From NCBI GenBank assembly GCA_040772005.1, contig JAXGYZ010000005.1, forward strand, positions 310,001 through 374,000: a DNA stretch of 64,000 nucleotides. Direction: 5' to 3'. Each line of letters starts with the position of its first letter. Positions within the stretch are counted from its first letter, which is position 1. The notes under the pieces are model-generated. The model made no database searches. It saw only the letters and a program-made list of their open reading frames with translations, and was not told the origin of the DNA. A program made the position numbers and the translations under genes. This DNA is from MWBF01 sp040772005. Lineage in GTDB: Bacteria; Chloroflexota; Anaerolineae; CG2-30-64-16. This document shows positions 25,352 to 32,745 of this stretch, in pieces.

Positions 25352-26692
25352 ATGTCTCGACGTTACCTGTACTTGCTCAGCGCACTGGTCATTGTGGCCG
25401 TCATCGCGTCCTGCGCGCCGGTGCCGACCGCGCCCGCGCCGGCGGCTGAACCGGCAGCGGCTGAACAGCCCGCGACCGAGGGCGAAACCGTCACCCTGAC
25501 ATGGGGTTTCTGGGGCAGCCCGGAAGAGAAGGCCAGCCACGAGCGCGTGGCTGAGGAGTACATGAAGACGCACCCGAACGTCAAGTTCGAGTATTTCTTT
25601 GCGCCGTGGGACGAGTACTTCACCACCCTCAAGACCCGCTGGGCGGGCGATGCGGCATCCATCCCGGATGTTCTGTTCCTGTGGCCGACGCCGTCCTATG
25701 CTGCGACGGGCGTGCTGGAGAACCTGCAACCCTATATCGAGAAGAGCGGCTACGACCTGTCGGATTACTGGCCGTACCTGCTGGATTCCGCGCGCTATGA
25801 GGGCAATGTCTACGGCCTGCCGCGCGATATCGAGGCGCACGCGCTCTACTACAACAAGAAGCTGTTCGATGAGGCGGGTGTCGCTTACCCGACCGACGAT
25901 TGGACCTGGGATGACCTGCTGGCCGCGGCGGAGAAGCTGACCAAGCGCGACGGCGACCGCGTGACGCAGTACGCGCTGGGCATGGAGGGCGGGAAATGGG
26001 CCCTGTGGGTCGGCCAGGCGGGCGGCATCATGCTCGACGACCTGACCAACCCGTCCAAGTGCACGCTTGACTCGCCGGAGGCCATGAAGGGCCTGCAATT
26101 CTTCTACGACCTGATGGACCAGGGCTACGCCATGCGGAGCGCCACGCTCGGTCAGCAGGGCGGTGACGCCGCCGTGTTCGAGACCGGGCAGGTTGCGATG
26201 ATTATCCAGAACTCGTCGCGCGTGCCGGTGTTCAATGCCAACAGCAACCTGGATTACGACGTGGCAGCCGTGCCGGTCATGCCCGGCGGCAAGCGGTATG
26301 ACTTCAACGGCGGCGCGGCCTGGGTCATCAGCGCGGGGTCCGACAACAAGGAAGCCGCGTGGGAATTCCTGAGCTGGCTTCAGAGCGCGGGCGGCGGCGA
26401 GTCCCTCTATACGCAGAACGGCGAAATCTTCCCGGCGCTGCGTTCCGTTGCCAACAGCGATGACTTCCTCGCCAGTCCCAAGCCCGCGAACCGCAAGGCC
26501 TTCCTGCTCGCGGCAGAGGCCGCGCAGCCGGGCGGCTTCGCCTACTTCCCCGAATGGGACGAGCTGAGCGGCTCGATCATCGGCCCGCAGCTCGACCGTC
26601 TGTGGGCGGGTGAGGCCACGCCGCAGGAAGTCGTGCCGGAACTGTGCCGGGCGGTCAATCAGTTCCTGGTCAACAACGGGTATCCCAAGTAA
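25352..26692 (+). CDS. Sugar ABC transporter solute-binding lipoprotein (SBP family 1)
   Basis: 446 residues from the ATG at 25352, chosen for GGGAGGG upstream and the signal peptide that starts there. Lipobox IASC, then an Ala/Pro linker. Mature protein: TWGFWGSPEEKASHERVAEEY, DVLFLWPTPSYAATGVLENL, YGLPRDIEAHALYYNKKLFDEAG, WTWDDLLAAAEKLTK and FNGGAAWVISAGS, all typical of family 1 carbohydrate receptors. Two permease genes follow. No ATPase gene is present, so a shared MsmX-type ATPase is likely. Substrate unknown. Confidence 0.93.
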   Translation: MSRRYLYLLSALVIVAVIASCAPVPTAPAPAAEPAAAEQPATEGETVTLTWGFWGSPEEKASHERVAEEYMKTHPNVKFEYFFAPWDEYFTTLKTRWAGDAASIPDVLFLWPTPSYAATGVLENLQPYIEKSGYDLSDYWPYLLDSARYEGNVYGLPRDIEAHALYYNKKLFDEAGVAYPTDDWTWDDLLAAAEKLTKRDGDRVTQYALGMEGGKWALWVGQAGGIMLDDLTNPSKCTLDSPEAMKGLQFFYDLMDQGYAMRSATLGQQGGDAAVFETGQVAMIIQNSSRVPVFNANSNLDYDVAAVPVMPGGKRYDFNGGAAWVISAGSDNKEAAWEFLSWLQSAGGGESLYTQNGEIFPALRSVANSDDFLASPKPANRKAFLLAAEAAQPGGFAYFPEWDELSGSIIGPQLDRLWAGEATPQEVVPELCRAVNQFLVNNGYPK

Positions 26693-26699
26693 GGCGTTT

Positions 26700-26834
26700 G
26701 GAACACGAAGGCGCGAAGGGCGTGAAGGACGCGAAGCGCGAAGAGCGCGAAGGACCTGTTGAGGGGCGTGCCGTAGTTGACCCTTCGCGTCTTCGCGCTT
26801 CGAGCGCTTCGTCGTCTTCGCGCCTTCGTGTTCC
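26700..26834. repeat. CGCGAAGGCGCGAAG inverted repeat between binding protein and permease (family E copy 4)
   Basis: Outer arms 26700-26718 and 26816-26834 are perfect over 19 bp (GGAACACGAAGGCGCGAAG). Inside, more CGCGAAG words face CTTCGCG words. It begins 7 bases after the receptor stop codon and ends 5 bases before the most likely start of the permease. Confidence 0.8.
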
Positions 26835-26838
26835 TGAG

Positions 26839-27786
26839 TTGCCTGGCGCGCTCGACCCGGCCTATGAACGCCGCCTCCGCTGGTACCGGTGGCAACGGCA
26901 GTACGAGGCGTACTTCTTCCTCGCCCCCAATATCACCGGTTTCCTGCTCTTCACCGCGTTCCCGGTCATCGCATCCCTTGCGTTGAGCATGTTCCGCTGG
27001 GACTTGCTGACGCCGCCGGTCTACATCGGGGCAGCACAGTTTCGCGAACTGCTGTTCACCGACCAGCAGTTTGCGCGCGTGGCGCTCAACACCTTCTATT
27101 TTACCTTCGGCACGGTCCCCCTGCGCGTCATCCTGTCGCTGGTGCTGGCGATGGCGTTGAACCAGGGGCTCCGCGGGACGACGGCCTACCGGGTCGTCTA
27201 CTTCATGCCGGTGGTCACCTCGCTCGTTGCTGCGGCGCTCGTCTTCCAGTGGCTCTTCAACGGCAATTTCGGCATCCTCAATACCTTCCTGCGCAACCTG
27301 GGCGACCTGTTCGGCGTGAGGGTCAGCCCGCCCGACTGGCTCAACAGCACGCGCTGGTCGATGCCGGCAGTGATGATCCTGAACCTGTGGAAGAACGTGG
27401 GCTTCACGATGGTCATCTACCTGGCGGGCCTTCAGGCCGTGCCGCAGGAGTTGTACGAGGCGGCAGAGGTGGACGGCGGCGGCGCATGGGCCAAGTTCAG
27501 GCACATCACGCTGCCGATGGTGTCACCGACGACCTTCTTCGTGGTCATCATGTCTCTCATCTGGGCCTTCCAGGTCTTCGAGGAGGCGTACATCATGACC
27601 AAGGGCGGGCCGGCCTTTGCGACGACCACCCTGGTCTACTATATCTACCTCAACGCGTTCCGCTGGTCGCGCATGGGCAAGGCCGCAGCGCTCGCCTGGC
27701 TGCTGTTCGCCGTCATTTTCGTCTTTACCTTCTTCCAGGTGCGGATGCAGGACCGGTGGGTGCATTACGAGGCCGACCGTGAGTAG
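26839..27786 (+). CDS. Sugar ABC transporter permease, MalF type
   Basis: About 315 residues. Hydrophobic segments and the EAA loop EAAEVDGGGAWAKFRHITLP identify a family 1 carbohydrate permease (YFFLAPNITGFLLFTAFPVI start, RVVYFMPVVTSLVAAALVF). The start is uncertain: no ATG is in frame between the receptor gene and the first helix. A TTG at 26839 gives MPGALDPAYERRLRWYRW and is my choice. The frame stays open back through the repeat to a GTG at 26644 inside the receptor gene. The second permease overlaps its end by 8 bases. Confidence 0.85.
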   Translation: MPGALDPAYERRLRWYRWQRQYEAYFFLAPNITGFLLFTAFPVIASLALSMFRWDLLTPPVYIGAAQFRELLFTDQQFARVALNTFYFTFGTVPLRVILSLVLAMALNQGLRGTTAYRVVYFMPVVTSLVAAALVFQWLFNGNFGILNTFLRNLGDLFGVRVSPPDWLNSTRWSMPAVMILNLWKNVGFTMVIYLAGLQAVPQELYEAAEVDGGGAWAKFRHITLPMVSPTTFFVVIMSLIWAFQVFEEAYIMTKGGPAFATTTLVYYIYLNAFRWSRMGKAAALAWLLFAVIFVFTFFQVRMQDRWVHYEADRE

Positions 27787-28615
27787 GCGCGGGTTGTCGC
27801 TGCCGGGACGCATCGCCTTGCACACCGTCCTGATTGTGGTCGGGTTCTTCATGCTGGCGCCGCTGTTGTGGATGCTCTCGACCTCGCTGAAGGAACCGGG
27901 CGACATCTTCATCTACCCGCCCCAGTGGATTCCCGACCCGGTCGTCTGGCAGAATTACGTCGAAACGGTGACGGTCATGCCGTTTGGCCGCTTCTATTTC
28001 AACAGCACCTTCCAGGCCGCCGCAGTGACGGTACTGCAACTGCTGACCTCATCGCTGGCCGCGTTCGCGTTTGCGCGGCTGCGCTTCCGCGGGCGTGACC
28101 TGCTGTTCCTGCTCTACCTGGGCACGATGATGATTCCCTTCCCGGTGACCATGATCCCCAACTTCATCATCGTGCGCCTGCTCGGCTGGATCGACACCTT
28201 CAAGGCGCTGATCCTGCCGCCCGCGTTCTCGGCGTTCAGCACGTTCCTGTTGCGCCAGTACTTTCTGTCGCTGCCGATCGAGCTCGATGACGCAGCGCGC
28301 GTGGACGGCGCGTCGTCGTTCCGCATCTGGTGGCAGGTGCTCCTGCCCCTGACTGGCCCGGCAATTGCAACGCTCGCCATCTTCACGTTTCTCGGCCAGT
28401 GGAACAACTTCCTGTGGCCGCTGATTGTCACGAACTCCGAGCACATGCGCACGCTGCCCGTCGGCCTGGCTGCGTTCCAGGGGCAGTTTCGCGTCGAGTG
28501 GCACCTGTTGATGGCCGGCTCGGTCATCGCGCTCGTGCCCATCCTGGTCATCTACATCATCGGCCAGAAATGGTTCGTCCGCGGCATCACGCTCAGCGGC
28601 ATGGGTGGCCGGTGA
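27779..28615 (+). CDS. Sugar ABC transporter permease, MalG type
   Basis: 278 residues from a GTG at 27779 overlapping the upstream permease by 8 bases, with GAGG upstream. Six helices; EAA loop DDAARVDGASSFRIWWQVLLP; MMIPFPVTMIPNFIIVRLLGW and the C-terminal GQKWFVRGITLSGMGG are characteristic of the second membrane subunit in carbohydrate importers. It completes a receptor-permease-permease operon. A cruciform-like repeat follows the stop codon. Confidence 0.93.
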   Translation: MSRRGLSLPGRIALHTVLIVVGFFMLAPLLWMLSTSLKEPGDIFIYPPQWIPDPVVWQNYVETVTVMPFGRFYFNSTFQAAAVTVLQLLTSSLAAFAFARLRFRGRDLLFLLYLGTMMIPFPVTMIPNFIIVRLLGWIDTFKALILPPAFSAFSTFLLRQYFLSLPIELDDAARVDGASSFRIWWQVLLPLTGPAIATLAIFTFLGQWNNFLWPLIVTNSEHMRTLPVGLAAFQGQFRVEWHLLMAGSVIALVPILVIYIIGQKWFVRGITLSGMGGR

Positions 28616-28618
28616 AAA

Positions 28619-28743
28619 TAGAACGCAGATGACGTGCCAATCTTCGATTGGCCCTGATGGTCATGATATACTGACTCTAACAAGGATCATCGAAATCATG
28701 TTCATCAGGGCCAACCGAAGGTTGGCACCTGATCAGCGTTCTA
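28619..28743. repeat. Cruciform-like repeat of about 125 bp
   Basis: Outer arms 28619-28658 and 28703-28743 are imperfect complements (about 35 of 41), starting and ending TAGAACGC/GCGTTCTA. Each arm itself folds into a mini-hairpin (CCAATCTTCGATTGG, CCAACCGAAGGTTGG). A MITE- or REP-like structure. Single copy here. Confidence 0.7.
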
Positions 28744-28771
28744 TCATCCAGCGGTATACGGGAGAAGTAAG

Positions 28772-29194
28772 GTGATCTCACTTGAGATGGCCCGGAAGCT
28801 GAAAGAGGCCGGGCTGACGTGGGAACCGCGCCAGGGCGACCGATTCGGCCTGGCCGATAGGGATATGGACGAACGCGTCTTTGTCCTCAACGACATGGCC
28901 GCGATGGTGGAGATGCTGCAGGGCTTCCCCGCAGTCATGTTCCATGGCACGCCCGAATGGGCGCTCGATTATGTGTTCCTCGGTGATGTCATCTGGCTGC
29001 CGGAGGAAGGCCACCTGCGCCAGCGGTTGCAGCGTGCGCTCGATGGGACTGCGACGCCGGAGTTCGACCTGCTCTATGCCGACGGGGTCTACACCTGCCG
29101 CCTGGCCTGGCAGGGCGAGGCGCTGGCCTTCCGCGCGCCCGATGCCGCCGAGGCGTACGCGCAGGCGCTGATGTATGTGATGAGAAACGAGTAA
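28772..29194 (+). CDS. Conserved hypothetical protein, 140 residues
   Basis: The start GTG at 28772 has GGAGAAGTAAG just upstream. The protein is soluble and acidic: EMARKLKEAGLTWEPRQGD, FVLNDMAAMVEMLQGFP, WLPEEGHLRQRL, then a short beta-rich end YTCRLAWQGEALAFRA and AYAQALMYVMRNE. Similar small proteins are known to me mainly as uncharacterised, sometimes mislabelled pilus-assembly. No catalytic motif. The stop TAA is inside the left arm of a perfect 25-bp inverted repeat. Confidence 0.8.
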   Translation: MISLEMARKLKEAGLTWEPRQGDRFGLADRDMDERVFVLNDMAAMVEMLQGFPAVMFHGTPEWALDYVFLGDVIWLPEEGHLRQRLQRALDGTATPEFDLLYADGVYTCRLAWQGEALAFRAPDAAEAYAQALMYVMRNE

Positions 29195-29238
29195 GGAGTA
29201 ACGAGTAATTTCCTACTCGTTACTCCTTACTCGTTTCT
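29183..29238. repeat. Perfect 25-bp inverted repeat of ACGAGTAAGG words, carrying both convergent stops (family H)
   Basis: Arms 29183-29207 and 29214-29238 are perfectly complementary with a 6-nt loop. The plus gene's TAA (29192-29194) is in the left arm and the mobA TAG (29239-29237) is at the outer end of the right arm. Stem built from AACGAGTAA and GGAGTAA words. Confidence 0.9.
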
Positions 29239-29911
29239 AATTCGTAATTCCCAACTCCCCCCACTCCTCCGGCGTATTCACGTTCACGAACGAGCGAAGC
29301 GCGGGGTCAAAAGGCAGCATTTCCTCCGGCGTGACATAACGCACCTGTATATCATCGAAGAAGCTCACGACGCGGCGGCGCCCGGCGTCGAGCTGCGCGC
29401 GGATGGCCGGGAGGCAGGTGCGCCGGTAGACCGCGTGCAGCGGCTCCGGTTCCGGCGTGTCGCCGTGGGGCGTGAGCGGCACGACCGCATCATATCCCTC
29501 GCTCAGGTCGAGCAGGTGGCTGACGAGCGCAGGGTTGACAAACGGCATGTCCGTGGCGACCGCAAAGACGAGATCGTGCGCGGCTGCGGCCAGCCCCGCC
29601 TCCAGCCCGGCCAGCGGGCCCGCGTCGGGGTAGCGGTCCAGGACCACGGCGGCGGGCAGCGGCAGCCGGGCGCAAAGCGCGGCGTATGGCGCAGGCTCGC
29701 GCGCGCTGAACAGCACCTCGCCGGCCAGGCTCGCGAGGCGCTGCACGACCCGCTCGACGAGCGGCACCCCGTCGATTTCGAGCCAGGCCTTGTCGCGGCC
29801 CATGCGCCGGCTGCGCCCGCCCGCCATGACGAGCAGGGTGATGGGGGGAGTTGGGACAGGATTGATGGGATTTTGGAGATCTGGCTCTTCGACAGGATTC
29901 ACAAGATTCAC
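29237..29911 (-). CDS. mobA: Molybdenum cofactor guanylyltransferase
   Basis: 224 residues from the ATG at 29911. It transfers GMP to molybdopterin to form the dinucleotide cofactor. Signature MAGGRSRRMGRDKAWLEIDG, DRYPDAGPLAGLEAGL, VATDMPFVNPAL, and the C-terminal NVNTPEEW. The first about 24 residues (NPVEEPDLQNPINPV) are encoded by a CAATCCTGTC-word repeat, so either the N-terminus is repeat-derived or the real start is the Met of LLVMAGGRS, which would clip the first strand. No other moa/moe genes are near. Confidence 0.9.
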   Translation of the reverse strand: MNLVNPVEEPDLQNPINPVPTPPITLLVMAGGRSRRMGRDKAWLEIDGVPLVERVVQRLASLAGEVLFSAREPAPYAALCARLPLPAAVVLDRYPDAGPLAGLEAGLAAAAHDLVFAVATDMPFVNPALVSHLLDLSEGYDAVVPLTPHGDTPEPEPLHAVYRRTCLPAIRAQLDAGRRRVVSFFDDIQVRYVTPEEMLPFDPALRSFVNVNTPEEWGELGITN

Positions 29912-29976
29912 GGGATTCTGTATTTCGACAGGATTGGCAGGCTTGATATGATGGCGATCCCGTCAATCCTGTCCAA
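29851..29976. repeat. GACAGGATT word inverted repeat overlapping mobA start (family J)
   Basis: Arms 29851-29870 and 29957-29976 pair with small gaps (TTGGGACAGGATTGATGGG/CCCGTCAATCCTGTCCAA). Several more ACAGGATT words lie between. About 60 bp of it is read as mobA N-terminal codons. Confidence 0.7.
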
Positions 29977-29990
29977 CCACGGGGGTAGCA

Positions 29991-30026
29991 AGAAGCCCAC
30001 AACGGTGCACACCGCTGTGGGCTTCT
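29991..30026 (-). terminator. Hairpin after acpP, terminator-like
   Basis: An 11-bp perfect stem AGAAGCCCACA/TGTGGGCTTCT with an inner CGGT/ACCG stem, 22 bases past the acpP stop. It lacks a clear T run on the minus strand. Confidence 0.55.
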
Positions 30027-30047
30027 TATCGGCTGCCGGCGCGCAGC

Positions 30048-30287
30048 TCAGGCGCTGGCGTTCGCCAGGTACGTCACGGCCTCACCGACCGTCGTGATCT
30101 TCTGCGCATCCTCGTCGGAGATCGCGCCGCCGAACTCTTCCTCGAAGGCCATGATCAGCTCGACCAGGTCCAGGGAATCGGCCTTCAGGTCCTCGCGGAA
30201 CCGCGCTTCGGGCACAATTTTCGCCTCATCGACGTTGAGCTTATCGATGATGATTTCTTTGACTTTTTCGTAAATGGCTTCGTTCAT
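30048..30287 (-). CDS. acpP: Acyl carrier protein
   Basis: 79 residues, acidic, standard length. It carries fatty acyl chains on 4'-phosphopantetheine attached to the Ser of ADSLDLVEL. Start ATG 30287 with AGGAGAA at 8 bases: MNEAIYEKVKEIIIDKLNVD. C-terminus TTVGEAVTYLANASA. Standing alone rather than in a fab cluster; divergent from the isoprenoid genes. A good promoter is at 30392-30420. Confidence 0.97.
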   Translation of the reverse strand: MNEAIYEKVKEIIIDKLNVDEAKIVPEARFREDLKADSLDLVELIMAFEEEFGGAISDEDAQKITTVGEAVTYLANASA

Positions 30288-30391
30288 CAAAGGTTCTCCT
30301 TGTGTGGCCTGACGGGCCGGATGTATCTGGGTCGCACGCAGGCAGCGCCTGCGTCGCGCAAGAAGATGACGCGCCGCAATGATGCCGCGCA

Positions 30392-30420
30392 TTTTAGCAG
30401 CCGCAGCCGTGAGTGTCAAA
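30392..30420 (-). promoter_or_regulatory. acpP promoter
   Basis: Minus strand TTGACA (30420-30415), 17-base spacer, TAAAAT (30397-30392). Leader of about 100 bases. Confidence 0.75.
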
Positions 30421-30438
30421 ACCGTATCAAGACTTGCT

Positions 30439-30467
30439 TTGACATCCCTCTGCGTGACTGGTAAGAT
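30439..30467 (+). promoter_or_regulatory. Promoter of the fni-polyprenyl synthase operon
   Basis: TTGACA (30439-30444), 17-base spacer, TAAGAT (30462-30467). Back to back with the acpP promoter. Confidence 0.7.
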
Positions 30468-30539
30468 GCACACGGTCCTCGGCTTGTTAGATAAAACACC
30501 CCCCAACGGGGAAAGTTGCGTCCGTTTTCGGAGGTCATC

Positions 30540-31568
30540 TTGGTCCACGACCGCCGCAAGGCAGATCATATCCGCATTAACCTGGAAGAAGAAGTCCAGT
30601 TTCCCAACCTCACGACCGGGTTTGAGCGGTTCCGCCTGGTGCATCAGGCTTTGCCGGAGCTGGACCTCGCGGCCATCGACACGCGCGTGACGTTCCTCGG
30701 CAAACGGCTGGAGCTGCCCCTGTTGATCTCGTCAATGACCGGCGGGACGGACGCCGCGCAGGCCATCAACCGTCATCTGGCGGAGGGTGCGCAGGCGCGC
30801 GGGCTGGCGATGGGCGTCGGCTCGCAGCGGACGGGCATCGAGCAGGCCGGCACGGTGGGCACTTTTCGCGTGCGCGACATCGCGCCCGATATCCTGCTTT
30901 TCGCCAACCTCGGCGCGGTGCAGCTCAACTACCGCTACGGCGTGGATGAGTGTCGCCGGGCCGTGGACATGATCGGGGCCGATGCCCTGATTCTCCACCT
31001 CAATCCGTTGCAGGAGGCGCTGCAGGCCGACGGCGATTGGAACTGGCAGGGCTTGCTGGGCAAGATCGAAACGGTCTGCCGGACGCTGGGCGTGCCCGTG
31101 ATTGCCAAGGAGGTCGGCTGGGGGCTGAGCGAGAGCGCGGCCCGCCGGCTGGCAGAGGCGGGGGTCGCGGCGCTGGATGTCGCCGGCTCCGGCGGCACCT
31201 CCTGGAGCGAGGTCGAATACCACCGCGCGCCGACAGAGCGGCTGCGCAAGCTGGCCCGCGCGTTCGCGGATTGGGGTATCCCGACCGCAGACTCGCTGCG
31301 GCTGGCGCGGCGCGGCGCACCGGATCTGCCGTTGATTGCGAGCGGCGGAATGCGCACCGGCATCGAAGCGGCCAAGGCGCTTGCGCTGGATGCCGCGCTG
31401 GTCGGCATCGCGTCGCCCTTCCTCAAGGCCGCGGCTGCGGGGCCGGAGGAAGTCATCGCCGCGGTGGACCTGTTCGCCGACGAGCTGCGCACCGCCATGT
31501 TCTGCGCAGGGGCAGGGGATGTTGCGGCGCTGGCCGCGCCCGGACGCATCGTCGAAGTCGGACTGTGA
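30540..31568 (+). CDS. fni: Isopentenyl-diphosphate delta-isomerase, type II (FMN)
   Basis: 342 residues. It interconverts IPP and DMAPP using FMN and NADPH. The start is taken as TTG 30540, five bases after CGGAGG; an upstream TTG at 30516 has no such site. Landmarks: DRRKADHIRINL, ISSMTGGTDAAQAINRHLAE, MGVGSQRTGIE, HLNPLQEALQADGDWN, VIAKEVGWGLS, DVAGSGGTSW, IASGGMRTGIEAAKALALDA. First gene of a two-gene isoprenoid operon; the polyprenyl synthase starts 7 bases after its stop. Confidence 0.96.
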   Translation: MVHDRRKADHIRINLEEEVQFPNLTTGFERFRLVHQALPELDLAAIDTRVTFLGKRLELPLLISSMTGGTDAAQAINRHLAEGAQARGLAMGVGSQRTGIEQAGTVGTFRVRDIAPDILLFANLGAVQLNYRYGVDECRRAVDMIGADALILHLNPLQEALQADGDWNWQGLLGKIETVCRTLGVPVIAKEVGWGLSESAARRLAEAGVAALDVAGSGGTSWSEVEYHRAPTERLRKLARAFADWGIPTADSLRLARRGAPDLPLIASGGMRTGIEAAKALALDAALVGIASPFLKAAAAGPEEVIAAVDLFADELRTAMFCAGAGDVAALAAPGRIVEVGL

Positions 31569-31575
31569 GGAATCC

Positions 31576-32610
31576 ATGCACCTGAGCCAGGCGTTTGCCA
31601 CCTATCTGCCGTTCATCGAGGCGGAAATCCGCGCCGTGCTGGAGCCCCCCGCGGCGCCGGCGCGCGGCCATTACGAGATCATGCAGTACCACATGGGCTG
31701 GCGCGATCCGCAGTTGCAGCCCGCGGACGTGCCGGGCGGCAAGCGGGTTCGGCCCATGCTGTGCGTGCTAGCGTGCGCGGCCGCGGGCGCAGACCCGCAG
31801 CGCGCGCTGCCTGTCGCGGCCGGGCTGGAACTGCTCCACAACTTCTCGCTGCTGCACGACGATATCGAGGACAACAGCCCCACCCGGCGTCACCGCGCGA
31901 CCGCGTGGACGCTGTTCGGGATGCCCATCGCCTGCAACGCGGGCGACGGCATGTTCAGCCTGGCCCACCTGGCCTTCTTCCGGCTGGCAGAGCGCGGCGT
32001 GTCTGCGGACCGGCTGCTGATCGCGCTGCGGCGTTTCGATGAGACCTGCCTCGCGCTGACCGAGGGGCAGTTCCTCGATATGTCGTTCGAGGCGCGGCTC
32101 GACGTGACGGTTGCGGACTACTTCACGATGATTGCGGGGAAGACGGGCGCGCTGCTGGCCGCCGCGCCGGAACTGGGCGCGCTGGTCGCGGGGGCGGCGC
32201 CGGATATGGTGTCTGCGTACCACGACTATGGCGCGCACTTGGGCCGCGCGTTCCAGCTTCAGGATGACATCCTGGGCATCTGGGGCGACGAGGCGGTCAC
32301 CGGCAAGTCCGCGGCCAGCGATATCCTGAGCAAGAAGAAGTCGCTGCCCGTGCTGCACGCGCTGAACCACCCGGCCGTCGGCCCGCGGCTGGCAGAGCTC
32401 TATGCCGGTCCCGCGTTCACCCCGGCGGACGTGCCCCCGGTGCTCGCGCTGCTGGAAGAGGCAGCCGCGCGGCGCATCACCGAGGACTATGTGCGCGAGT
32501 CCACCGCTGCGGCCCATGCCGCGCTGGCGCGCGTCCGGCCCTCCGCCGAACCTGCCGCGCACACCCTCCTGGCCGAGTTGCTCGACTCGCTCGTCGGCCG
32601 GCAGAGCTGA
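31576..32610 (+). CDS. Polyprenyl (geranylgeranyl/farnesyl-type) diphosphate synthase
   Basis: 344 residues from the ATG at 31576, with GAGGAA upstream. It condenses IPP with allylic diphosphates to make C15-C25 chains for carotenoids, quinones or the haem O tail. First Asp-rich motif LLHDDIEDNSPTRR, second QLQDDILGIWGD, substrate sites GGKRVRPMLCVLAC and GQFLDM. The residues before the first Asp motif (LLHNFSLL) set chain length, but I would not call the product by eye. Coupled to fni. It ends close to an inverted repeat shared with convergent rbsK. Confidence 0.93.
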   Translation: MHLSQAFATYLPFIEAEIRAVLEPPAAPARGHYEIMQYHMGWRDPQLQPADVPGGKRVRPMLCVLACAAAGADPQRALPVAAGLELLHNFSLLHDDIEDNSPTRRHRATAWTLFGMPIACNAGDGMFSLAHLAFFRLAERGVSADRLLIALRRFDETCLALTEGQFLDMSFEARLDVTVADYFTMIAGKTGALLAAAPELGALVAGAAPDMVSAYHDYGAHLGRAFQLQDDILGIWGDEAVTGKSAASDILSKKKSLPVLHALNHPAVGPRLAELYAGPAFTPADVPPVLALLEEAAARRITEDYVRESTAAAHAALARVRPSAEPAAHTLLAELLDSLVGRQS

Positions 32611-32627
32611 ATGAAACGCTGAGACGC

Positions 32628-32745
32628 GGCCATCAACGAATACGCGAATGCGCCTGCGGCCGCGCTACGGATAAGCGAATGGGCTGCGCCGCGGCGCACA
32701 TCTATTCGCTTATTCGTGGAAGGATTCGATTATTCGTTGATGGCC
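32628..32745. repeat. CGAATAA word inverted repeat at a convergent junction (family I copy 1)
   Basis: Arms 32628-32649 and 32724-32745 match at 20 of 22 (GGCCATCAACGAATA...). Inner words GATAAGCGAATGG face CTATTCGCTTATTCG. The right arm codes for the last residues (AINE) and TAA of rbsK. Confidence 0.8.

Noticed and set aside
26644..26838. The 65 N-terminal codons of the permease frame as genuine protein
   Set aside because: They overlap the receptor gene and then translate an inverted repeat (KGVKDAKREEREG, RLRASSASSSSRL). A true N-terminal extension of this composition is unlikely, so the start was moved to 26839.
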